From assembly GCA_947396885.1 (NCBI GenBank), contig OX377204.1, positions 19,971,706-20,035,705 of the forward strand: a stretch of 64,000 bases of DNA. Direction: 5' to 3'. The position numbers and the translations under genes are program-made. How positions within the stretch are numbered: position 1 is the stretch's first letter; each line of letters starts with the position of its first letter. Below, piece by piece: positions 51,201 through 63,200 of this stretch. The stretch is from Heligmosomoides polygyrus polygyrus (taxonomy: Eukaryota > Nematoda > Chromadorea > Rhabditida > Heligmosomidae). The notes below the pieces were generated by a model. It had not been told where the DNA came from. It ran no database searches and worked only from the letters and a program-made list of their open reading frames with translations.

Positions 51201-54200
51201 TGACGATGTCAAAGAGAAAGTCCGAGAAAAGAAACGGCTATATCACGTATTTATCGGTGATAAAACAGTCGATAATTGGCGGAATTATCGAGAAGCGAAG
51301 AAAGCGGCAAAGAAGGCTGTGGCCGGTGCTAAAGCCGCACACTACGCTGATGTGAGTGAAAAACTGGAGACGCGCGATGGCGAGCGTTATCTTTACCGCC
51401 TCGCCAAAGCTCGCTGTCGCCAAGCAGAAGACATCGAGAAGTTCTTTGGCATTAACGACAAGAACGGTCATCTTCTGATGGATCGTAAGAGGGCTGTGAA
51501 GAGATGGCGCGAGTACTTCGAGGAAATCTCGAATGTAGAATTTGAACATCCTGCTGTTCCTTTTGCATCACCTGCATACGGTCCCGTTCAGAAGATCACA
51601 GTGAGCGAAACTGAAGCAGCCCTGAGGAAGATGAAGTCAGGCAAAGCCGCTGGTCCCGATGACCTGCCAGCTGACCTGTGGAAGTCGAAGGGCTGGTGCC
51701 CTGCTGACTGGCTGACTGAGTTTTTCAATCAGGTTGTTGCTGAGAAGAAAGTGCCTGAGGGTTGGCAGCAAAGCACGACTATTCCGATTTGGAAGAAGAA
51801 GGGCAGTCCTGCAGACTGTGCTAGTTACCGTCCAATTCGCCTTCTTTCGCACACCATGAAAATCTTTGAGCGAATTGTCGACGGACGTATTCGGGATGTC
51901 GTACAGCTTTCCACGAATCAGTGTGGTTTCGTATCTGGCTGTGGCACCGTTGATGCCATTCACGCCGTTCGTCTTCTGCTAGAGAAGCACCGCGAGAAAC
52001 AGAAACCGGTGCATTTTGCCTTCCTGGACTTGGAGAAGGCCTTCGACCGCGTTCCGCGGGAAGTGATATGGTACGCGTTGCGACGACATGGTATCCCTGA
52101 AGAGCTTATTGAGTGGGTGCGCATCCTCTACTCGTGCCCAATAAGCCGAGTGCGAGCACCAGCGGGCACCTCGATGGAGTTTCCAATATCTGTCGGAGTG
52201 CACCAGGGATCTGCGCTCTCCCCACTGCTCTTCGTGATCGTCATGGATGCAATTACACGCGATCTCCAAAGGGCAGCTCCTTGGACGCTGCTGTATGCCG
52301 ATGACGTCATGCTTGCATGCGAAGACAAAGCAGAGCTCGAGCGACAGGCACAGGCGTGGTGCGATCGCTTAGCATTGTTCGGACTCAAGCTAAACGTCAA
52401 AAAGACGGAATACTTGACGACGGATGTGAATGAGCATGGATCCATTAAGATCAATGGTACTGAGCTCTCACGAGTTACATCTTTCAAGTATCTTGGATCA
52501 ACAGTCACGTCCGATGGCAGTCTAAAGTTGGAGGTGAACGCACGTGTGAGTGCAGCTTGGTCCAAATGGCGTTCGTTGACTGGGGTGCTTTGCGACAAGA
52601 CAATTCCTGAGTACCTCAAATCAAAGGTGTATAGAGCAGTAGTCCGCCCAGTAGCGACGTACGGTGCTGAGTGCTGGCCCGTGACGAAGGAAATCGAAAG
52701 CCGCCTCAGTGTAATGGAGACGAAAATGCTAAGGTGGACGGCTGGAGTAACGCGATTGGACCGCGTTCGCAATGAAACCATGCGACAAAGGTTCGGTGTC
52801 GCCTCGATAGCTGACAAGTTGCGCGAAGCACGCCTACGATGGTATGGCCACGTCCTTCGCGCTAACGACGACACCGTGTGTAAGATTGGCCTGAATCTTG
52901 AAGTCCCTGGAAAACGGCCCAGAGGACGTCCGAAACAACGTTGGCTAGATACGTTGCATATGGACTTGAAGTTAGCTGGTGTCCATCCCGACCAAGCGTT
53001 TGATCGGGAGAAGTGGCGTCACCAGACCAGAAGAGCGGACCCCGCCACCAAGCGGGACAAACGCTATTGAAAATGATGATGATGATGTAAGAATAATAGA
53101 GCAATGATATGAATCTCTGCCCCCCTTAGGGCAAATCTAGCCTGTCAATTCCCTTTTGAAACCGAGTTTGCGTGCAACAAAGCCTAACCGTAGCAGCTTG
53201 TAGAACGCGGTGCCGGCTCTACATATCAACGAAGGAAAGGAACCTCACATTCCTTTTTAATCTCGGACTGTCCATTCTTATCGGGTCCGGTAATTTCACC
53301 GGGTCTCTGGTATTATATCCTCTCAGTTTACAGAAAAGGTTGGAAATAAGTTTATAACATTAATTAATTACTGTTAGTATACTTGTGCCACACGAGGTTC
53401 TTAGGTGGACAGATTTATTCAGCTGGGCCTGACGTTTCGACGTTCCGTCGTCTTCAGAGGCCTAAGCATGGTGTGAAGGTTAGATTTACGCTCTACCCCA
53501 CCAAGCGCCTCAACCACTCTAGCATTTTCGACCCACCTCTACAAACACCCGAAGAGACCAAATGAGGTGACGAACTCGCCAATCTCCACCGTCAAGGGCA
53601 TATGTTCGCCCTGTGACCAGTAGAGGCGAATGAACCACACTGCGGATTCCGCTCTCTGATCATTCTACAGTTCACAATGAGGCACAAACGGCAAGAAGTC
53701 ACTTGTTACGGCTAGACACTCATTTTGGTTGTTCACTTCGTAGTTTCACCTCGTAGTCGTTCCCGTCATGCGCATCCATTCTGTGTCTGCCAAGTGTGCT
53801 GGATTGCAATCCACGTCTTTTGCTGGCTAAATGTTCTTTTATGCGAGCCGACAGAGGTCTTCCCGTCTTCCCAATGTATTTTGCGTACAGCTCAAACACT
53901 CAATTTGATAAATTGCCTCTGTGTTTAAGCAAAAAAAAACTCCAAACTACCGTTTGGGCAAATAGCGCAGCTTTCCGACATGCACTGCTTGTCATAGAGT
54001 CGATTTCGGACTAGCTGCCGTCTGTACTGTCTCCAGGAACGTTCACCAAGACAACATCATCCTGCAGCTGCGCTGTAACAAGAACTCTTTGAATGTCAGC
54101 GTTAATTCTGTCGGAGATGAAGGGAAGAACGAGAGGCATCTTCTCCATACGGGGTCGATCTCGACGAGTATTGTGAGATCTTGGTTGGTGACCTGATACC

Positions 54201-57200
54201 GCGCACCCATTCGAGACGACTATATTTGCAGCTAGTCGCAATGATTCTTGTCGTTCATTAGGTCCTCCTACACTTCTTTACTGCCGTTCGGAACATGTTG
54301 CTTACAACAGCTCGTTTCACAGAAGTAATCTAATAGTAATATTTAATTAATTAACGTTTATTTATTTCTTAACATTCATAAATAAATAAATAACAGCCGT
54401 ATAGAATCTTGTAGACAGACTGTGATAGGTCAATAATTTTTCTTCTACATATATGCCACTGAAGGCAAGCTTTGCACATTGTTTCGCATTACGCTGCAGG
54501 GAATACTATGCTGCGAAAACCTTTTAGACCCTTACCTGTAAAACTTTTATGTAACTTTTCTAGCTCACTTAATGATTTTACCATATAGGGATTGAAAATA
54601 ACTGCATTATTTTTAATACTTCTGTGCAACGAGGTGGTTAGGTGGAACATTTATTACTGGCGACTGTCTCGTCGTCCTCAGAGACATAAAAACGGTTCGA
54701 GACCTCGTGGCACAAATTTATTTATTTATTTATTTATTTATTACAATGCACATATTTGTGCGCCATAAATAATATATATGCAGATATAGATATGTAGATA
54801 TATAGACAGTATAGTCGTTATAATTGCGAGAACAGTCGAGCAATATGGATAGATAGTTCGTCGTTATAGTCCGCGAGAACAACACTGTCAATATAAATAT
54901 CGGAGCCCATGAGCGTAATAGAGCAACGCCGGGAACGTCTAAAGAATTAGTATTAATTGTCTATAATAGGATGCTAGAGTTATGTAATAATAATAAGGTA
55001 GTCCATCTCGGGTATTGAGCTAGAACGGTATAATTATTGTAGCCTGTCTTCTTCTTATAATGATTTCTTGTTTTCTTCATGTAGCAGTATAAATAGAGAG
55101 CAAAAGTCATGCTTCATATGTCGGGACAATCAAGATCTCTTCTTCCTGAACTTCATTGATCTTAGGTGCATATATTATACGTATTATACATATGATAAAA
55201 GTTGTCGCCACGTCAGATAGATTTGTCGGGATAGTCCGGAACCAGAAACCATCACATATCCTAAAAAACGTGACGTTTGTTCTATTTAGTTAAGGGTTTA
55301 TTTGACAAAATTTCTAAAACTGCAACATCACTTGAACTAGTGTTAGTGATCAGAAGAAGTGAAAACAGACCAATTAGTTCACATCCTCAATCCGAAGTAT
55401 TTGTAAAACATTTAATTTGCGCAACTTATTTCTGAAGTCCTTAGAATTTCTACATGAAATCAAATGCTGTGGAAGTTGATTAAGCCATCTAGCAGTTCGC
55501 AAAAAGAATGAATTAAATGCAATGTTTCCGATAGGACGGTTAAATCTACGGTGCTGTATTGCTAGAACTGTTGCTCTTCCACGACTTGGCCTAAATATCC
55601 AGTATTTACTGGCCCTCAATTTAACTTCCATGCGAAAAATGCGAAAGGAAAATACTAAATCTTTAACAATCCTTCTGTATTTCAGGCTTTTTAGGCCGAG
55701 AAAGTGAAGCCGTTCTCTGTAGGATGGTAAAGTTCGCGGGTAATTTGGATCGGGAAATGCTCTATAGTAAACTATTCTGGTGAAAATTTTTTGAACTTTT
55801 TCTAATTGCTGTAGGTATTTCTTAACGAAAGGATTCCAAATAGTAGAGCCGTACTCTAAGTGTGGTAATACATACATTTTATACAATTTGACCAGAAAAG
55901 GGGGTCGTTGCACTGTACATTCCTTAGAATTAGGAAAAGCGATGATAGTGCCTTTCTGGTAACGGTTTCTATATGCTTGCTGAACTTTAAGGAAGAGTCA
56001 ACCATAACACCCAGATCTCTAACATATTCGTCCTGTCTTAGCACAAAGTTGTTGAAACTGTATCTGGGTATTGGAGGAGGACCTAAATGTAAATGAACTG
56101 TTTTACTGAGGTTAACAGGAATTTCCCACTTGTCAGACCATTCCATCATTTTCCGAACAGATTCTGAAATATAGTCGTTAGCCAACTTTTGGTCACAAGG
56201 CTGGTAGGTATAGTAAATTCTTATATCATCCGCAAACATCTTAACCTCCAAATTTGGATGAACTTTTAGGGTTTTCGGTACATCAGCAGTATAGGCTAAA
56301 AACAATAGGGGAGATAGCACTCCACCCTGAGGGACTCCGCTAGTACACGAATGTCGATCAGAATAACTATTACCCACCTTTACTGTCATGTGCCGGTCCC
56401 GCAAGTATGATGATAACCATTTTAAGAGTTGACCTCTTATGCCAAAATATTCAAGTTTTCGCAGCAGTTTAGTGTGCGGCACCTTATCAAACGCCTTGGA
56501 GAGATCGAAGAAAATGATTTCAACCGATCTGCCATCATTTATTGCAGTTAACCAATCATACAAAGAGTCCGAAAGCAGTGTTTCAGTTGATGCCGCTGAC
56601 ACGAAATCATGTTGTTCTTTTGGTATTACATCATGTCTCGAAAACCAATAACAAAGTTTATCTCTTATAATTTTTTCCAAGATTTTGCTTGCTGTCGAGC
56701 ATATGCTGATAGGTCTAAAGTCAGATAATGTCGACGCATCTGTGTTTTTGGGAATTGGGGTCACCAAAGAGTCTTTCCAAATGTCTGGAACTTGTCCCAG
56801 TGCCAACGATGTGTTGTAGATCATAGCTAGTGGGTATTGCAATGTGTGAGCACATCTACGAAAGATCATTTGAGGGATACCATCATATGTGGCCGATAGA
56901 GAGGGTTTGAGCTTCTTCATAACACACAGAATCTCTGAGGGGTCAATTGTTGAAATGTCGGCATAGGATTCAGACAGGTATGGCAGATGTAAAACACCGC
57001 ATCTGTCACTCGACGGGTAATCACATGTAATAGAATTAAAAACACTGGCAAAATAATTACCAAGTGCCCTGGCTTTGTCCTGATTTGACCTGAGAATACC
57101 TCCATTCCCATCCTTTAGGACTGGAAGATCACAAGCGTCTTTAACCTTCATTCTGAGGTAATTGAAAAATGCCTTCTCACTTAACGCGTGCAATCGACGC

Positions 57201-60200
57201 TCTCGGTAAGCTATGTATCTTTTAATATGATGGTTTATGTCAGAGCATACTTTCTTATATAACGGGTGTGCTAATGGATTCCTTAGACTACAGAAAAGAC
57301 GACTTTTTTGAGCGAACAGGTTCCTAATATGAGTTGGGTACTGGTGTAGTTGTGCCTTTCTGTATCGAAATGGAACAAGTTCACCAAATAATTGATATAG
57401 TATCAGACAAAACCGATAGTAGATATCATTGATGTCCGTATAACCACTGAAAACCTGAAACCAATTAATACTTCCAAGATAATAGTTGAGTTTATCATAA
57501 TCCACTCGGTTATATAGAGGTACAGGTAGATACAACGATTCGTCCTGAAGGCAGCTCAACTGGAAAAATATCATGTTATGATCAGAGTTACCAAAAGGAG
57601 GAGCTATTCCAACATTGTCGACTATTGGATCGGAACACAAGACTAAGTCGAGGATAGAATCGTGTCGTGTAGGATGCAAAACCATTTGTGTAAGCTTGCA
57701 GTCAGTAAATACTAATCTGAACCTTTCATCACTCTGTGATTCACCACGACATCTTATCCAGTCAATGTTAAGATTAAAATCACCCACTAGTACCACAGGT
57801 GTAGGAGCAGAACATAAATCATAAAGCACATCAATCAATTTATCGTCTTCTTCAACAGCAGATCTTGGAGGACGATACAGCAAAATCATTCTGATAGAAG
57901 CAGAACTGCCAGAATGGTCAGAAATGATATCCATACAAATTATGTCTGAAATAAGCTGCTCAGCAATAGCTATTGGATTAAAAATCAGCCCATTCTTTAT
58001 CAGGCAACATACACCTCCACCTCTCTGTGAGCTTCGATCTGATCGTATAACATTATACGGATAGCCTCCCACTATTTCTGCATTCAATATATTTGAATTT
58101 AACCAAGTTTCAGTTATAAAAACAATATCAGGGCTGTTACTACAAACAAAGGAGTGTAACAAAAGTAATTTATTAACAATGCTCCGAGAGTTAAACAAAA
58201 AGCAATTTAGCTTAGGCTGTGGACCGCGCAACTCTAGTGGTTTCCCACCGAGCGTCTAGCTGCAAGTTCGCTTACACGTCTAAGTTCCCCTCTATAAACT
58301 ACCCACTCTTTTGAGCTTTTTCCTTCATTTAACTCGCGTGCTCGCTGTCGAAGTCTGTAATCCTGCTCTCGCTCATCCCTCGTCATACTCTTGCGCACAA
58401 ACACATTAGTATAACCAGACAGACGCAAACGACGAGTATTAGCTATAGCCTGTTGCCAGTGGAATCTAGAGGGCAAGACAACCTTAACAAGGCGAATTTT
58501 ATCCTCTGAGTAAGACCCCAGGCGAAAAACAGATTCCGGTCGGCATTCAACCTGAAGGGTGTCGAGCACACGAGTTACCTTATCCTCTAGATCACTTTGC
58601 TTACTAGACGGCGACAACTCGGAAGGTGCTTCCGCAATGCCAGCCATAATTATACTTCTCTGCCTACGATTTTCTTCGATGCCATCAGATATAGCCTGTG
58701 GAATTTTTGCTTGCAGCGCTAATGCCATTCTCTCAATCACTGGATCAGTATTTCTTTCAATAATAGAAGCAATGATCTCATTAATTGAGAAATTGCTGTA
58801 ATCGCAGGTTTCTCCCTCGTTACTTGCAGCCTGCGGCATTGAGCTCGCAATTTTTTGTGATGAGCGTGGGAGCGGTTGTGATTTCTTTACCGGCATTGTA
58901 GTAGACCCTGCAAAGGAAGTAAATGAGATCGAATGAAGACACAACCGACCTAGAGGGCGGTGGGAATGAGAATATATTATAAACGTTGTCATCACCACTG
59001 CCGAGGTTTCAAAACAAGAGGAAATGGAGTTTATTGGACAGCTGCATCAAATTTCATTAAAGGTTTGATAAATGTTTTTCACGCCTCGGGAAGTATCGAA
59101 GAATTCCTTGTACATAAAGCTCGGTACAGGTTGAGCAGCACCACATATTGTCGCTTAGCTGCTGCATTGAAACTGAGGTGCTGCTTTATCAAGAACACTA
59201 AATTTCTATACTTCCTGTGACTCTATTCCTTCCATAAAAATAATCAGATTTTAATCGATGTTGCAATGCATAATCCGTTTTTCTCGTTTATGGTTTCTTC
59301 AGCTTATTGAACCCTTTAGAATTACGAAAACGCGACGATACTATTCAATAAGAACATCGAAGTCGCCTTAGCTCCAACTAGGATATCGAGCTCGCTGACG
59401 TGCTCTCAGCAAGGCACATGGATGAGACTCGACGAAGAGATCAAGACCACTTCCTGTCGGGTTTCCAGTAAGTTTGTGTTCTTTTCTGGCTCACTATGCA
59501 TTTTGAAGTCAGTTCATAAGCCATCCTTTCCCTCATTCCATTCAGAGGCCACCCTCGATACCTGAAAATTGCCATGTCCCGTTTTACCTTACCCACAAAC
59601 TTCTGGCATGAAGCTTACCACGAAGTGAACCCTAAATCCAAACCTGTAGGGCACCACCGTAGTCTCTTTAAACTTCTAGTCTTTGCAGAAAAGACTGACG
59701 ATACAACTGAACCGCCGGTGCTAACCACTACTGTAGTTACGACCACGACCACCCAAGCTGGATCCGGTGAGTAGCTTTCAAGTTGAGCGCCGTTTCTTTC
59801 ATTTCCACTTACACTGAAGCTTTTCACTTTTATTAGTGCAACTTTTGAATGGAGATAGGCCTAATTAACTTTAAAAAAGGCAGTTTCATAAAAGAAATGT
59901 AACTCTTTGTACCTAAGGAAATTTTTATTAAGAACTCTGCTAAACACGATGTCATGGGAAGAACATGTGTGTCTTTCGAATGGGCACAAAATCCCTCTCC
60001 CTTTTCTAATACAACACTTTTAGGATTATTACGAAATGCACTGAAGCAAGTAATTTTTCGTGTGAAGAGATTGTATAGTGCACTCGCCTTGCGGCGTTTA
60101 TTTGATTGATAGTGTAAACGCTGTTTACCCGACTGACGCAGTAGAGTTTTCTGGCGTTCAGGGTATATTGTGATTGATTTCGTCCCCCCACCGCCAATCT

Positions 60201-63200
60201 ATTTTTGTCTGTCCATTTATTTTTATGTTGAGATCACTCAAAAAATAAATCAAGCATGACAAAGCACACTAGAAAACAGAACAAACGAAGCATATGCTAT
60301 TAGATGGAAACGACAACTAGCAGAGACAGCAGCGACTAATTAACGTTGCATCTCTACGTATCGTCCTTCTAATGTTATGCTGGAGCTATCTATACACAAG
60401 TAAATAGCATTTACACTGACAATCCGGTAGAGTGCGAAGTACGGAACGAACACACAGTGCAATCTTTCCACACAACACGCAGTCAGCTTTTTAGCTTTTG
60501 CCCACCTTGCGATGGTCCTAAAATATATTAGGTTGTCCCATAAGTCCCCGCCGTTTTTCAACGAATTGTTGCGATTTCGCCGGCGGTCTCTTGCATGGCG
60601 CTGCATAGCATTCGAAAGAGAATGATTTGCTCTATCAGAATGTGTATTGCGTTTCTTTTTTCATCATGGATTTTATCAATTTTTAGGTCGTTATAGTGAA
60701 AAGTGAAAAGTGGCCATCTGCGCAGTCTCTTCTCTTCGCTTAGGTTTGGAATTTTTACGCAGCTTTTTATAGCATTTACAAGACAATGTCCTGTACCATA
60801 AGAATACTTGTTGGTGCTATTTGCTCATTTGTCCTTTATTGATTTTTAGACAATCAAATCGGGACGTCCGACTTTTCCGTCCGAAATTTTACTGACAGCT
60901 CCTGCTCTGGGGTGAACTTTTTTGCTTAGTGTTATATGTCGTTCGGAAGGGGGTTCTTGCTCTATAAGAATTTGTGTCAAGCTTTTTTGGCCCATGCTGA
61001 TTTCTGTCGAATATCAACAAAATTCCACAAAAATCATCTTCACCAACAACTCCATCTCCTTCTTCAGTTGTTGGTATTCGACAGAAATCAGCGTGAGCCA
61101 ATAAACGCGATACAAATTCTTGCTGAGCAAGACATCCTCTTCCAAACGACATACGACAACGTGCAAAAAAGTCCAACCACAGAACCGGAGTTTTGGTAAA
61201 AATTCGGACGGAAAAGTCGGATTTCCCAATTTGACTAAAAATCAAGGGCAAAATAAAGGACAAATGAGCAAATAGGACCAACACGTATTCTTATAGTACA
61301 AAGCATTGTGTTCCAAATGCTGTAAAAAACTGCGCAAAAATTCTAAACCTAAGCGGAGAGAACAAGTGCGCAGATGGTCACTTTTCCACTTTTCACTGTA
61401 ACGACCTAAAAATTGACAAAATTCAGGATGAAAAAGAAATGCAATACATGATCTGATAGAGCAAATCCTTTTCTTTCTAAGACTACATAGCGCAATGCCA
61501 GAGACCACCGGCGAAATCGCAATAAACTGCTGAAAAACGGCGGGGACTTATAGAACAATTTAATAGGTTCGGCCCAAAAATAAAAATAATGTCCGGATTA
61601 AACGACATACATAGTTGGTCAAATGGACTTGATTCTAGTGCCATGCTCTAACTGCAACCGTATGCTGGTGACCAGCGTGCCGTCGGGATACACAAACGGC
61701 TTTCTCATGATGAACACCTTCTACACTGGCGACTGCATCAACGTGGAACTGTCGTGCTCGGCGCCTGATGTGAGTTCAGCAATCTTTGAGTGGTCTCTGA
61801 ATGACCAGTGTTGGAGTGATGCGAGGAAAATTCCTAATTAAGTGAGGGGCAACTCCAATTAGGTCATTTCTATTTGCTTCCTCCTCCTAATGACCGCCTA
61901 ATCGAAGCATGATTTCCTTGTGAATTTGACTTCGATTTATCAAATCTTAGGGAAATACTTCTTTCCTGGTCTCTTAAACTCTGATCGCATCCTATATTGC
62001 TTTTCGATCGCACAAAGTTCCGGGAGCCTCTGATCCCATAGTGTTCAACTGGAACACCGTTAAGGTTGAGTGATATGAACTGGTGGCCGTAGTTTAAAAA
62101 AAGCGAACGTAGATCCTGGGCAGGCAAATCATTAGGGTGGGCCAAAAGTAATGAGACATTTTCAACAAATTTCTTTATCTCTTTATAACTCAATTACAAC
62201 TAAACAGTGCTGAAGAATGTATTCGCCATTAAGGTCAATGACCTTGCAGCCATTGATCAGCTAACCTCCTGATCGCATATTTCCAGAACTGTTTAGGCCA
62301 GGTGTTGGTCCACTGCTCGTTATGGTTGTCGAGGTCTGCTTGGGTCCTTGTGTCCCTTCCGACCATGAAATCCTTTAGGCTCAAGAAGTAGTGGTAGTCG
62401 CATGAATCAGATGTCTGACGAATACGGTGGGTGAGGCATGTAAGAGTAGCCCAGTTGAGCAAGCTTATCCGAGGTCACTTTCGCCCGATGAGGTGCAGTG
62501 TTGTCGAAGAGGAGGACCTTCTTAAAGCGCTGAGACCGAATAAGTGCGAGTCGCCGGTCCATCTCTTCTATTTCGTTCACCATGGCCTTGGAGTCCATTG
62601 TCGTGCTTTTGGAACAGCTTGCAGTATACCGGTCTTTGGGCGCAAACTCCAAAGAAGGTGCCGTGAACATCCCGCCGAACGAAGGTCGGTAACGGGTCAC
62701 CAGGCCTCACCCAGACTCGCTGCTTGGCAGGGTTAAGGTAGAAGGCGTACTTCTCATCTTGCGTGACTATTGAGTCCAGGGTGCCCCGGGTTGGGAATTA
62801 GGCGAGATTTGCGCGACACGGGTCGACTCGTCAGACTGGGGTTTCGATATGAGACAGATTGGGGTTTTGGCATGCTTCTGGAAATGGCGAAAGTGGTCAC
62901 TTCTCGGGTTGCCTTCAAACAAACAGACAGTAAGTAGCAACAAACAGTAAGTAGCAAACAAACATACAAATACGAGAAGCACGAAACCGGACTCCAGTCA
63001 CGAAATATCTGGGCACGGCATGGAGAGTCTCATTACTTTTGCCTCCCCCCTAATAGAAAGCGTCCTATAGACACATCCCGGCTTTACGCTAGTCTTGCGT
63101 CTTGTACGCCGCAGTCGAAGATCATCTTAGGGGAGGGGCTTAGAATCCGTAAGCCTTAGGGTGTTCACGTGGTTCAAACCGAGCCAAAAAACTTGCCGTT

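Larger units (their letters stand above)
54720..58930 (-). mobile_element. CR1-type LINE, nearly complete, one frameshift
   Basis: ORF1, ORF2 broken once, a 650-bp 3' region and an (AAAT)n tail at 54718-54742 preceded by TTATGGCGCACAAATATGTG. Same layout as 18458-22860 and clearly homologous, but a separate, older copy. Antisense to the host gene. Confidence 0.85.

Noticed and set aside
52128..52874. 248-aa minus-strand open frame
   Set aside because: Antisense of the RTE reverse transcriptase, with no recognisable domain.
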